From contig NZ_WMBA01000041.1 in the NCBI RefSeq assembly GCF_009707865.1, forward strand, positions 1 through 64,000: a stretch of 64,000 nucleotides of DNA, written 5' to 3'. The notes beneath the pieces were generated by a model. The model saw nothing but the letters and a program-made list of their open reading frames with translations. It had not been told where the DNA came from and ran no database searches. The DNA is from Amycolatopsis pithecellobii (GTDB lineage Bacteria; Actinomycetota; Actinomycetes; Mycobacteriales; Pseudonocardiaceae). Positions 19,433 to 28,112 of this stretch are shown here, one piece after another (position 1 is the first letter of the stretch; the number at the start of each line of letters is the position of its first letter). A program made the translations under genes and the position numbers.

Positions 19433-19803
19433 GCCCCGCCCCGGACCCCGGCTACGACGACGACCCCGGACCATTGGTCCGCCCGTTCGCGGTGACCAGG
19501 GGACGCGCCGGGAAGAACCTGACTGATCTCGACATCATCACCCTGGTCGTGGCGGTCCGTCCGGCGGCGGACGTCGCCACGCTGGACCGCGAATACGGAG
19601 AAATACTGCGCATGTGTCAAGGCCGGCCACTGTCGATCGCCGAAATCTCGGCCAAGATGAACCTGTTGCTGGTCGCGGTCAAGGTGCTCGTCAGCGATCT
19701 GATCAACTCGGGACATCTCATCTTCCGGTCACCGGCCCCGACCGCGGGCAGGCCCGACATCAAACTTCTGCAGGCGGTGCTCGATGGCGTACGGAAACTT
19801 TGA
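19429..19803 (+). CDS. cvnC: DUF742 protein (CvnC)
   Basis: The protein is 124 residues and consists of a DUF742 domain with a predicted winged-helix fold (PLSIAEISAKMNLLLVAVKVLVSDL in the middle). RPFAVTRGRA near the N-terminus is a family hallmark. It is the third member of the conservon and overlaps the stop of cvnB and the first 20 bases of cvnD. Its role is unproved: it may bind the GTPase or DNA. Confidence 0.92.
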   Translation: MSPAPDPGYDDDPGPLVRPFAVTRGRAGKNLTDLDIITLVVAVRPAADVATLDREYGEILRMCQGRPLSIAEISAKMNLLLVAVKVLVSDLINSGHLIFRSPAPTAGRPDIKLLQAVLDGVRKL

Positions 19804-20395
19804 GGTGGCAGGCTCACCGGAGCTGCACGGCGTGCAGGCGGTCAAGCTGCTCATCGCGGGCGGTTTCGGGGTCGGCAAGACGACCCTGGTTTCGGCGGTC
19901 AGTGAGATTCCGCCGTTGCGCACCGAAGAGCGGCTGTCCGCGATCAGCGCGAGCGTGGACGACCTGGCCGGGGTCGAAGGAAAGACCACAACCACGGTGG
20001 CACTGGACTTCGGTCGTATCACCATCAACCCGGAGGTCGTGCTCTACCTGTTCGGCACGCCGGGTCAGGACCGGTTCTGGTTCATGTGGAAGGAACTTTC
20101 CGTCGGTGCGCTGGGCGCGGTCGTGCTCGCCGACACCCGCAGGCTCGAGGCCTGCTTCCCGGCGGTGGACTTCTTCGAATCTCGGGAAATCCCGTTCATC
20201 GTCGCGGTGAACTGTTTCGACGGCGCCGAAATCTACGAAGAGGACGAGGTGCGCGCCTCGCTGGACGTCGGAAACCACGTGCCGATCCAGTTCTGCGATG
20301 TGCGTGATCACACCTCCAGTAAGCGCGTTCTGGTGCGGCTCCTGGAGTACGTCATGGCGGTCGCCATGGAGGGCATGGTCGCCAGTACCCGGTGA
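19784..20395 (+). CDS. cvnD: conservon small GTP-binding protein (CvnD)
   Basis: The protein is 203 residues. The P-loop is GGFGVGKTT (26-34), the Walker B/G3 region is FGTPGQDRFWF (90-100), and the base-specificity motif reads NCFD (143-146) instead of NKxD. This is a known bacterial variant in this family. It is probably a membrane-proximal switch working with CvnA, CvnB and CvnC. The gene ends the operon and is followed six bases later by a strong hairpin. There is no cvnE cytochrome P450 after it, unlike some Streptomyces conservons. Confidence 0.92.
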   Translation: MAYGNFEVAGSPELHGVQAVKLLIAGGFGVGKTTLVSAVSEIPPLRTEERLSAISASVDDLAGVEGKTTTTVALDFGRITINPEVVLYLFGTPGQDRFWFMWKELSVGALGAVVLADTRRLEACFPAVDFFESREIPFIVAVNCFDGAEIYEEDEVRASLDVGNHVPIQFCDVRDHTSSKRVLVRLLEYVMAVAMEGMVASTR

Positions 20396-20401
20396 GCCGG
20401 A

Positions 20402-20435
20402 AGTGGCCGGGGATCGCGCGGGATCCCCGGCCACT
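20402..20435. terminator. bidirectional terminator between cvnD and CrtC-like gene
   Basis: A perfect 14-base-pair stem (AGTGGCCGGGGATC with GATCCCCGGCCACT) closes a six-base loop. CGTCTTTTC follows on the plus strand. It lies between two convergent genes and can serve both. Confidence 0.85.
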
Positions 20436-20442
20436 CGTCTTT

Positions 20443-21462
20443 TCACGGGTTTTCGAGTGCGTGCACGAAATCGGTCCAAGCCCCGATCTGTGAGTCACCC
20501 CAACCGGTCCGGCCTTCGTGTTCCCAGCGCGCCAGGCTGATTCCGAAGAACGCGTTCGACCACGCGCTCCAGTTGTTCGATGCGGTCACGATTCCGGTGA
20601 ACTCGTACTCCCGGCCGGTCGAGTCGGTCAACCGAACCTCGTGTCGCAGTGGGTACTTGGTGTCCGGATTCCACTGTGTACGGACGGAAGCCCTTGCCAC
20701 GGCGCGTAGTTCGCCGTCGGCCCAGACCCACCCACGGTTCATCGTCTCGGCGAGCGTGTCGTCGACCGGATAGATGTCGCGCCAGATCGGGCCTGCGCTT
20801 GCGTGCTCCACGCCGGTCATGTGGAAGGCGAAGTCGTCCCCGAACACGCCGGTGAGCCAGTGCACCGGCGGCAGTCCACGCGGGTCTTCCGTGCGGTTCT
20901 CACCCCATGACCGGTCGCGGACCGTGTAGCCGTTGACGTCATAGGCGTGGCCTCGCAACAGGAGTTTGCCTTCCGTGCGCATCGCCTGGTCCAGATGCAG
21001 GCCGCTGGCGGTGACCGCCGGTGGCATGATCGCGGTCAGTATGACGTCGAAAGCGTTGTCCCGTAAGGGATCTTTGTAGCTGATGTGGAATTTTTCCAGC
21101 GGCCGCAGGCACCGGACGCGGTAGCCGCTGGGCATCCGCAGGTCGGTGAAATCACCATCGTCGAACGGGGTGAAATCCTGGTACTGCCGCATGTCGAACA
21201 GTTCACTGGCCAGCGCCGTCGACTTGACCCCCTGCCACGCCCAGACGCCTCCGGTGAGTGTCCGGAGGCTGGGATGGGCCCAGGCATAACAGAGAGCCTG
21301 AACATTCGCCTCGGGCACGTTGAAACCGAGGAACTGCGTTTCGGTGAGCGCCGGATCGGTCAGGTCGCGGTTCAGGTCCCGGTGCAGCAGTTCGTCGTCG
21401 GCCGTGCAGCTGCCGAATCCGGGTGCCTGCGCGTTCATGAAGAACGACGTGTTGCTGCTCAT
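20443..21462 (-). CDS. CrtC/AttH lipocalin-like family protein (DUF7064-like)
   Basis: The protein is 339 residues with no signal peptide. It resembles the CrtC (hydroxyneurosporene synthase)/AttH-like group: YTVRDRSWGENR in the middle, the paired beta-rich halves, and a C-terminal tail with EYEFTGIVTASNN. Members are hydratases or unknown proteins in lipid and terpenoid neighbourhoods. The ATG at 21462 overlaps the stop of the PEP-utilising gene (ATGA), so both come from one message. The substrate is unknown. I assign the family by overall pattern, not by a catalytic motif. Confidence 0.6.
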   Translation of the reverse strand: MSSNTSFFMNAQAPGFGSCTADDELLHRDLNRDLTDPALTETQFLGFNVPEANVQALCYAWAHPSLRTLTGGVWAWQGVKSTALASELFDMRQYQDFTPFDDGDFTDLRMPSGYRVRCLRPLEKFHISYKDPLRDNAFDVILTAIMPPAVTASGLHLDQAMRTEGKLLLRGHAYDVNGYTVRDRSWGENRTEDPRGLPPVHWLTGVFGDDFAFHMTGVEHASAGPIWRDIYPVDDTLAETMNRGWVWADGELRAVARASVRTQWNPDTKYPLRHEVRLTDSTGREYEFTGIVTASNNWSAWSNAFFGISLARWEHEGRTGWGDSQIGAWTDFVHALENP

Positions 21463-23078
21463 GACGCTCCCGCAAGGACTTCGACGATCCCGCGGGTGCC
21501 GTCGACACGGATCAACTGGCCGTCCTGGAGCCGCGAACTGCCGTCCTCCGTGCCGCACACACACGGCAAACCGAGCTCACGCGCGACGATGGGGCCGTGG
21601 CTCAGCATGCCGCCGAAATCGGTGACCACCGCTCCCGCCACCAGGAACAAGGAAACCCAGCTGGGATCGGTGGTTTCACAGACGAGGACATCGCCTTCGT
21701 CGAACCGCGCGGTGGCGGGGTCACGCACGATCCTCGCGCGTCCTTCCACGACACCACCGCTGGCGGCCACCCCCGTGATCGTCGTGCCCACCGGTGCGCT
21801 CACCGTGGCGTCACCCGTGACTTGGATCAACTCCGGCACGCCGGACCAGGCTTGGGGAAGCCGGAAACGGAGCCGCTCCTCGTACTGGGCCCGGCGTTGT
21901 TTCACCAGTACCCGCCGGTCGATTCCGTCGTCGGACAGCAGTTCGTCGTAGGTGAGATGGAAGACGTCGGCCGCGTCGTCGAGCAGGCCACGCTCGACCA
22001 GGTGCGCGCCCGCGCGGCGGGCGGCGGCCTTCGCGACGTCGAAAGCGAGCAGGTAGCCGGCCTTTCCCTGTTCCCGCAACGCGACGAACCGGGCCGCGAG
22101 GTTGACCATCGGGCCGACGAGGGGCCGGTTGAGCGGGGAAACCGCTTTCTTCAGCTGATCGGCGGCTTCCTGGCGGATGCGGGCCTGCTCCTCGTTGCGA
22201 GCCCGCGGGGCCCTGGGGTCACCGTCCGGAATCGCGCGATAGTCCTTGAGCCAGGCCAAAACCGGCGCCGGGTCTTCGCGCCAGGACACACTGTGGAGCT
22301 GGCCCTCTTCGGGGCCGTGATACCCGTGACGGTCCAAAAAGGACGGAAGGTCGATTTTGTCGTGCGCGAGCAGCCAAAGGTCTTGCGCTACCTCGTTTTC
22401 GTCGGACCCCACGCCGGAGAGCAACCGGGCTTCGAGCCCCGTGAGACCGGCCGCGCCCACCATGGCCGTGATCCGGTCCGCGACGCCGGAAGTGACGAAG
22501 GTGACCAGCAGATGCAGGATCATGATCTGCTCGAAGCGCTCACGCGCGTCCCGTAGCGTGGCGATGTTTGCCGCCAGATCCTGATCGGGCACCGACGGCA
22601 GCGTGTCCAGCCGCCATTGCCGCAGCTGGGCGAACAGGCGGTCGTGCCGTTTGGACACCGTGAACACCGCGCGAGGTGCCTTGACTGCGATGATCGGGTA
22701 GCGGCGCATCGAGTTGTCGTCGACGGTGCCTTCCCGGACGTAGCCGAAGAGCTGCTTTTCCACCGCGGTGGCCGAGGTTCCCGGCATGAGGCCGGCGACC
22801 TTGCGGAACTGCTCGATGTTCGCGGCCGCGCGGCCCGCGAAGGCGGTCCAGAACTGGTCCTCGATGTGCTCAGGCACGGTCAGCTGTTCGCGGCCGAACA
22901 CCCCGAGGCCGCGGAACATCTTGCGGAAGGCGAGCTCCATCGGCTGATGGATGAAGGTGAAGCCGAGCGCCGTCGATACGCCGGGGAAGGCTTCGGCGAC
23001 GTTACCGGTGGTCCAGGGCACGCCGGCGGCACAGACTTCGTTGTCGAGCGGGTCCAGTCCTGGGGACAGGGAGGGCAT
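21459..23078 (-). CDS. PEP-utilising enzyme lacking ATP-grasp domain
   Basis: The protein is 539 residues. The C-terminal 80 residues are the mobile phosphohistidine domain, with His494 in GGMLSHGPIVAREL. The first 430 residues resemble the central substrate-binding region of rifampicin phosphotransferase and PEP-synthase-like proteins (VPWTTGNVAEAFPGVSTAL at the start). The N-terminal ATP-grasp domain that would charge the histidine is not present, and none is encoded next door. It is coupled to the CrtC/AttH-like gene. Either a separate ATP-grasp protein phosphorylates it or the domain has another use. Rifampicin inactivation is not supported. Confidence 0.78.
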   Translation of the reverse strand: MPSLSPGLDPLDNEVCAAGVPWTTGNVAEAFPGVSTALGFTFIHQPMELAFRKMFRGLGVFGREQLTVPEHIEDQFWTAFAGRAAANIEQFRKVAGLMPGTSATAVEKQLFGYVREGTVDDNSMRRYPIIAVKAPRAVFTVSKRHDRLFAQLRQWRLDTLPSVPDQDLAANIATLRDARERFEQIMILHLLVTFVTSGVADRITAMVGAAGLTGLEARLLSGVGSDENEVAQDLWLLAHDKIDLPSFLDRHGYHGPEEGQLHSVSWREDPAPVLAWLKDYRAIPDGDPRAPRARNEEQARIRQEAADQLKKAVSPLNRPLVGPMVNLAARFVALREQGKAGYLLAFDVAKAAARRAGAHLVERGLLDDAADVFHLTYDELLSDDGIDRRVLVKQRRAQYEERLRFRLPQAWSGVPELIQVTGDATVSAPVGTTITGVAASGGVVEGRARIVRDPATARFDEGDVLVCETTDPSWVSLFLVAGAVVTDFGGMLSHGPIVARELGLPCVCGTEDGSSRLQDGQLIRVDGTRGIVEVLAGAS

Positions 23079-23249
23079 GAGCAGCTCCGGATCGTGCGAT
23101 TCGGGGTGTCGGGGGGAGACGACACCAATCGATGTTTGGTTTTTTTGGGCGCGACGCCGGGCCCATGGAGCCCGGATAATAGCCCTGTTTGCAGCGCCAA
23201 GGTAAGAGGGTGCGCGAGCATTCTTGTGCGCATAAACCTGACAGTGAAT

Positions 23250-23272
23250 GGTTAGCGGGTGATCCCGTTACC
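23250..23272. promoter_or_regulatory. putative operator upstream of PEP-utilising operon and TetR
   Basis: GGTTAGCGGG, four bases, then CCCGTTACC form an imperfect inverted repeat in the 286-base divergent region between the PEP-utilising gene and the TetR at 23365. The position suits an operator for that TetR. The same region has an A/T-rich stretch near 23130-23180 that may hold the promoter of the leftward operon. The rest shows nothing recognisable. Confidence 0.4.
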
Positions 23273-23364
23273 AAGCCGACCGAAAGTAGGCGGACAGGGG
23301 GCCGCAGCCGGCGCAGTACGCTGACGCCGCCGGCCTGGGGGGACGGACAGGGGAGGGGAACCGC

Positions 23365-23979
23365 GTGGACAAGCGGCGACGTGGCCGGCCGTCTCGTTCC
23401 GGAGGCGGGCGCGCGCGTGACGAGATTCTGCGCGTCGCCCGTGAGGTGTTCGCCGAGATGGGTTACGAGCGCGCCACGTTCACCGAGATCGCCGAGCGGG
23501 CCGGGTACACGCGTCCCGCGATCAACCACCATTTCCCCGACAAGGCTTCGCTGTACCACGCTTCGCTGGAGTCCGTACGGGACACCGTCATCAACGGCGG
23601 GGTCGAGCACGCCGTCGCGCACGAGACACTTCCCGGCCGGCTGTCGGGGTTCCTGGAAGGGGCGGTGCAGGTCGACTCGCAGGACCGGTCGTTCGCCCGG
23701 TTCATCGCGGCGTCGGTGCTGGACGGTTTCCGGCATCCGCAACTCCAGGAACACACGCGCGGACAGGTGGACCAGGTCCGGACGTTCGTGCGGCAGGCGC
23801 TGGGCGCCGCGGTGGACAACGGGGAAGTCCGGGCCGACCTCGACGTCCCGGCTGTCACGGAAATGCTCATCGCGGTGATGTGGGGAATGGGCCTCTACGC
23901 GGGTTTCATGGGGACTCACGAGCAACTGGAGAAAGTCGTTGAACAGTTTTCCCGGCTTGTTGCCGGAATCCTCTGGTGA
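23365..23979 (+). CDS. TetR family regulator
   Basis: The protein is 204 residues from a GTG preceded by GGAGGGG. The helix-turn-helix is FTEIAERAGYTRPAINHHF. The C-terminal domain is the common TetR type with hydrophobic helices near 165-185. It is divergent from the PEP-utilising/CrtC-like operon, so it is the best candidate regulator of that operon. The effector is unknown. Confidence 0.87.
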   Translation: MDKRRRGRPSRSGGGRARDEILRVAREVFAEMGYERATFTEIAERAGYTRPAINHHFPDKASLYHASLESVRDTVINGGVEHAVAHETLPGRLSGFLEGAVQVDSQDRSFARFIAASVLDGFRHPQLQEHTRGQVDQVRTFVRQALGAAVDNGEVRADLDVPAVTEMLIAVMWGMGLYAGFMGTHEQLEKVVEQFSRLVAGILW

Positions 23980-24067
23980 CCCAGATTGGTAACGAACGGC
24001 ACTGTATTAACGTCAAAGCAAATTTTCGGGCGCTGGGTGCTAACAGTGGCTGGTTTATAGTAAAACT

Positions 24068-24754
24068 GTGCCGAGGCCCAAAGTTCCGTTGATCTCGCGG
24101 CAGAACGCGCTGGCAGCCGCGCTGGAGATCATCGACCGCGACGGGCTGGACGCGTTGAGTATCCGCCGTCTCGCGGCCAAACTCGGAGTCAACGGAGCCT
24201 CGCTCTATCACCATTTCGCCGGCAAGGAAGAGATCCTGGCCGGGACGGTCGAGTTCGTACTGGCGCAGGCCCATGGCAATCGCGAGCCGTCGGGAACGTG
24301 GCGGGAATGGTTGCCCGAAAACGCGCGTAATCTCCGCCGGGCGCTGCTGGCGCATCCCGAACTGGTACCCGTCGTGGCCGGCCTGCGCCGGCACGACCTG
24401 GGGGCGAGCCTGCTCGGTGCACCGGCCGGCAGGCTCCTGGACGAGGGCGTGCCCGTCGCCGCCGTGGTGCCGATGCTGGACGCGCTGACCGCGTTCACCA
24501 TCAGCAGCTCGATGCAAGAGACCCTGGACCGAGTCACGGACGGCGAGCTGGCGGCGCTCGCCGAGCGGGATGCCCCGCTGGCGCGGGCGATGGCCGAACG
24601 CGGCTTGGCCGCCGGGCAGATCTTCGACCTGGTCGTCGAGTCCATTCTGGACGCGATCGACGCCGCGGTCGAGCAGCAGCGGGCCCGGTGGGCGTCGGTG
24701 ACCAGGTCCGCGGCACGAAGGCCACGGGCGGCCCGGCGGCCGGCGGCCGGGTAA
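24068..24754 (+). CDS. TetR family regulator (TetR_C type)
   Basis: The protein is 228 residues from a GTG. The helix-turn-helix is IRRLAAKLGVNGASLYHHF, and the effector domain is of the tetracycline-repressor class, like the one at 3924. The tail is arginine- and alanine-rich. Its target is unclear: the photolyase gene follows 45 bases downstream on the same strand, and the other neighbour is a TetR gene in tandem. The 88 bases upstream are unusually A/T-rich for this window (TTTATAGTAAAACTG near the start), consistent with a promoter. Confidence 0.85.
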   Translation: MPRPKVPLISRQNALAAALEIIDRDGLDALSIRRLAAKLGVNGASLYHHFAGKEEILAGTVEFVLAQAHGNREPSGTWREWLPENARNLRRALLAHPELVPVVAGLRRHDLGASLLGAPAGRLLDEGVPVAAVVPMLDALTAFTISSSMQETLDRVTDGELAALAERDAPLARAMAERGLAAGQIFDLVVESILDAIDAAVEQQRARWASVTRSAARRPRAARRPAAG

Positions 24755-24799
24755 CGGCGGCGCCCAGCCGGATCGCGCCGCCGTGCCTACGCTGGTGCG

Positions 24800-26179
24800 A
24801 TGAGTGCTCCGGGTGAGACGGCAGTGTTGTGGTTCCGGCGCGACCTGCGCTTGCACGACCATGCCGCGCTGCTGAGCGCGAGTGAGCGGGCGGACAAGGT
24901 GCTTGCGCTGTTCGTCCTGGACGAGAAGCTGCTCAACCCCTCCGGCGCGCCGCGGCTTGCGTTTCTCCGTGGCTGCCTTGAAGAACTGTCCGCACAGCTG
25001 GACGGCAGGCTGTTGCTGGTGCACGGCGACCCGGTGCGTGAGGTGGTGAAGGCCGCGGCGTCGGTGGGTGCGAAGAGCGTGCACGTCAGCGCCGACTGTG
25101 CCCCGTACGGCCGCCGACGCGACGAAGCCGTGGCCAAAGAGCTCGAAAGCCGTGGGATCGAATGGGTGGAAACCGGTTCGCCGTACGCGATCACGCCGGG
25201 CCGGGTGACCAAACCGGACGGTGCGCCGTACCAGGTATTCACCGCGTTCTCCCGCGCATGGCGTGAGTACAGCTGGCCTTCGCCCGCTCGAACCGGCAAG
25301 TCCACTGTGGACTGGGTTGAGCCCGCGCGGAGCAACGCGGTCCTGAAAGCTCCGCCGCTCGGTGACACGAAGCTTCCGCAGCCGGGTGAGCGGGCCGTGT
25401 TGCGGCGCTGGAAGCGCTTTCTGGACGACGGCTTGAATGACTATCACACTGCACGCGATCGGCCGGATTTCGATGCCACCACCCGGCTTTCGCCGTATCT
25501 GCACTGGGGTTGCGTGCATCCGCGCACGCTCCTCGCCGACCTGGCCGAGCGTCGCGGCGAGGGGGCACAGGCGCTGCGCAGCGAACTCGCGTGGCGCGAG
25601 TTTCACGCCGACGTGCTGTGGCACCGGCCGGACGCGGCGCGTGCCAACTACGACAAGCGGTTCGACGATCTCGAGTACGACGAGGACGAAGCGGCCTTCG
25701 AGATGTGGTGCCAGGGTCGCACCGGGTACCCCATCGTCGACGCCGGGATGCGCCAGCTGCTCACGGAGGGCTGGCTGCACAACCGGGTCCGGATGATCGT
25801 GGCGAGCTTCCTGGTCAAGGATCTGCATCAACCGTGGTGGTGTGGAGCCCGGCACTTCATGCGCCATCTCGTCGACGGGGACCTCGCCTCCAACCAGCTG
25901 AACTGGCAGTGGGTCGCGGGCTCGGGCACCGACGCGGCACCGTACTTCCGGGTGTTCAATCCCACGACACAAGGCGAAAAGTTCGACCCCCAAGGCGACT
26001 ACGTGCGCCGCTACCTGCCCGAACTGCGTGGGATCGGCGGCAAAGCCGTGCACCAGCCGTGGAAACTGAAAGCCCAGCCCGAGGGCTACCCCGCGCCGAT
26101 CGTCGACCATGCGCACGAACGCCGGGTCGCCCTCGACCGGTTCGCCCGGATCAGCCGCGCAGCGCGTCGGCGAGCTTGA
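24800..26179 (+). CDS. phr: deoxyribodipyrimidine photolyase
   Basis: The protein is 459 residues. It splits UV-induced pyrimidine dimers using blue light, FADH- and an antenna pigment. The N-terminal domain starts VLWFRRDLRLHDH, typical of the photolyase/cryptochrome family. The FAD-binding C-terminal domain shows TRLSPYLHWGCVHPRT, ELAWREFHADVLWH, GRTGYPIVDAGMRQL and WLHNRVRMIVASFL. The conserved tryptophans are in NWQWVAGSGTDAAPYFR. It is a class I CPD enzyme by pattern. Its last 29 bases overlap the convergent ABC permease gene. Confidence 0.95.
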   Translation: MSAPGETAVLWFRRDLRLHDHAALLSASERADKVLALFVLDEKLLNPSGAPRLAFLRGCLEELSAQLDGRLLLVHGDPVREVVKAAASVGAKSVHVSADCAPYGRRRDEAVAKELESRGIEWVETGSPYAITPGRVTKPDGAPYQVFTAFSRAWREYSWPSPARTGKSTVDWVEPARSNAVLKAPPLGDTKLPQPGERAVLRRWKRFLDDGLNDYHTARDRPDFDATTRLSPYLHWGCVHPRTLLADLAERRGEGAQALRSELAWREFHADVLWHRPDAARANYDKRFDDLEYDEDEAAFEMWCQGRTGYPIVDAGMRQLLTEGWLHNRVRMIVASFLVKDLHQPWWCGARHFMRHLVDGDLASNQLNWQWVAGSGTDAAPYFRVFNPTTQGEKFDPQGDYVRRYLPELRGIGGKAVHQPWKLKAQPEGYPAPIVDHAHERRVALDRFARISRAARRRA

Positions 26180-27323
26180 GGCGGCTTCCCATGTGCAGCA
26201 CGGCATTCCGGTAGATGCGGCTGCCCACCCAGGTCAGTAGCGCACCCAGGGCCAGTGTCAGCACGAGGGAAAGCGCTGTCTCCCAGCCCGTCGCGGTGCC
26301 GATCGCCATCCGGCCGGGCATCAGGATCGGGGAGAACAACGGGATCAGCGACAGCGTTCGAGCCGCGTCGCCTGCGGGATTCCGCAGCAGCACGGTGAAT
26401 CCCGCGACGAACCCGATGGTGAGCACCATGGTGACCGGGGTGATCACCGACGCCGCGTCCTCCTGCCGCGACACCAGCGAGCCGGCGGCCGCATACACCA
26501 TGGCGTACAGGAAAAAGCCCAGCACATACCAGAGCAGGCCCCACCACACGGTGCCGGTCGCGACCGAGGACAGCAGGTGGATGCCCGTCGAGGACGCCAC
26601 CGCGAGCCCGGCCACGGCGAGGATCCCGATCTGCACCAGCCCGGTGAGTCCGAGACCGAGCACCTTGCCGAGGATCAGCTGCCACGGCCGCACCGTCGAC
26701 AGCACCATCTCCACCACCCGGCCGGCCTTCTCCTCGACCACGCCCTGCGCGACGAGGCCGCCATAGGTCTGGATGGCGAAGAACAACAGGAACACCGTGA
26801 TCAAGCCGATCGCGAGCCGCTGGGTGCGTTCGGGGTCGGGAGTGTCGATAGTGGACACGGTGATCTGCGCACTGTCCACTTCGCTCATCACCTGCGCCGG
26901 ATCCAGGCCCGCTTCCAGCAGTTTCGCGTTGAGCACCTGCTGCTGTGAGATGCCGTTCAGCAGCGCGCGCACTTGAGGGTCCACATCGGACTTCACGAGC
27001 ACGTCGAGATTGGCCGCGTTACCGGAAAGCAGGACGTCGAGCCTGTCGTTCTGGACGTCGGCCATGCCCTCCTCCGGGTCGGAGACCACGGCGATCTGTG
27101 TCTCTTTGCCGATCCGCGCGGTGCCGGCCTGCAATTCCTGGGCGATTCCGGCGGTCTGGCCGGTGAGCCCGATCCGCACCTTGTTCGCGTCGCCGACCAG
27201 ATTGTGCTGGAACAGCAGGTACCCGCACAGCACGACGAGGATGACGATCGTGCCGATGACGAACGATCGCCTTCGCAACCGGGCGTCCAGTTCCCGTTTG
27301 GCGACGAGCGCGATCGTCCTCAT
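26151..27323 (-). CDS. ABC-2 type transporter permease (NatB-like)
   Basis: The protein is 390 residues. It has one N-terminal membrane helix (about 20-40), an extracellular domain of about 140 residues, then five or six C-terminal helices starting near QTYGGLVAQGVVEEKAG. That motif and EMVLSTVRPWQLILGK are typical of NatB/ABC-2 export permeases. The ATG at 27323 has AGAGGGG before it; longer frames upstream are not supported. No ATPase gene adjoins it, though these permeases need one. A TetR gene lies 57 bases upstream on the same strand. Confidence 0.87.
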   Translation of the reverse strand: MRTIALVAKRELDARLRRRSFVIGTIVILVVLCGYLLFQHNLVGDANKVRIGLTGQTAGIAQELQAGTARIGKETQIAVVSDPEEGMADVQNDRLDVLLSGNAANLDVLVKSDVDPQVRALLNGISQQQVLNAKLLEAGLDPAQVMSEVDSAQITVSTIDTPDPERTQRLAIGLITVFLLFFAIQTYGGLVAQGVVEEKAGRVVEMVLSTVRPWQLILGKVLGLGLTGLVQIGILAVAGLAVASSTGIHLLSSVATGTVWWGLLWYVLGFFLYAMVYAAAGSLVSRQEDAASVITPVTMVLTIGFVAGFTVLLRNPAGDAARTLSLIPLFSPILMPGRMAIGTATGWETALSLVLTLALGALLTWVGSRIYRNAVLHMGSRLKLADALRG

Positions 27324-27379
27324 CGTTGCCCCTCTGCGGCCAGTGACCATCGCATCGTAGCTTTTGGACAGTCGGCAGG

Positions 27380-28075
27380 TCAGGGGCGCAGCGCCGCGTC
27401 CAGGTGGTGCGCCATCTCGGCGAGCAGGGCGTTGGGGTCGACGTCGGCCGTGGCCGCGCGCAAGGAGAGCACAAAGGACTGAACCACCAGCAGCACGGCA
27501 CGTGCCTGTGCGGCCAGGTCGCTCTCGCGGATCGAGCCGTCGCCGCGGCCGGCCTCCAGATGCGCCCGGATCACCTCTTCGCCGACGCGTTGTGTGCCGC
27601 CGAGCCGCTCCACTATGTACGGCACCAGAAGTACGGTGTCGACGTCGATGACCGTGCGCATGAGATCGTCGCCGTTGAGTAGGCGGACCGCGGCGACGGC
27701 GCTGCGCACCAGCCGTTGCCGTGCGGTCGATGCGTTCGCCCCCTCGGCGTTCGCCCGGTGCAGCAGCGTGCCGAATTCCTTGGTCATCAGGGCGGACAGC
27801 ACGCTCTGCACGTCCGGGAAGCGGCGGTACAACGTCATCCGGCTGACCTTCGCGGTCCGCGCGATCTCCGCCAATGTCGTGCGGCGGAGCCCGACCGCGA
27901 GCACACATTTCCTTGCGGCGTCAAGGAGAAGATCGTCGGCGACCCGTGCCGTGCTCGGCCGTGCACGCGCGTTCGCCAGGCTGGATGCGCGTGCAGATGA
28001 ACGTGCATCTTGGCGTGAGCCATGGGAAGAAACCTGGTGGTACTGACTGAACGCGGTGTGACCTTCGTCGTCCAT
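27380..28075 (-). CDS. TetR family regulator
   Basis: The protein is 231 residues. The helix-turn-helix (LAEIARTAKVSRMTLYRRF) begins about 68 residues in, after a long Ser/Arg/Ala-rich leader, so the true start may be inside it. The C-terminal domain contains LLVVQSFVLSLRAA. It is upstream of the orphan ABC permease and likely co-transcribed, which suggests it controls export. A TAGAC/GTCTA inverted repeat at about 28115-28133, just before the start, overlaps the end of the next gene and may be an autoregulatory site. Confidence 0.85.
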   Translation of the reverse strand: MDDEGHTAFSQYHQVSSHGSRQDARSSARASSLANARARPSTARVADDLLLDAARKCVLAVGLRRTTLAEIARTAKVSRMTLYRRFPDVQSVLSALMTKEFGTLLHRANAEGANASTARQRLVRSAVAAVRLLNGDDLMRTVIDVDTVLLVPYIVERLGGTQRVGEEVIRAHLEAGRGDGSIRESDLAAQARAVLLVVQSFVLSLRAATADVDPNALLAEMAHHLDAALRP

Positions 28076-28112
28076 GTGTCACCATGCCTCTTCAGGTTTC
28101 AGGCGGGCGATG

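Noticed and set aside
20396-20442. cvnE-type cytochrome P450 after cvnD
   Set aside because: The region is only a terminator; no P450 gene follows.
21459-23078. Rifampicin phosphotransferase gene
   Set aside because: The ATP-grasp domain needed for that activity is missing, so drug inactivation is not supported.
23906-26206. A 766-codon open frame antisense to two genes
   Set aside because: It runs antisense to the TetR and photolyase genes and reads as Arg/Gly-rich sequence without domains. High GC produces such shadows.
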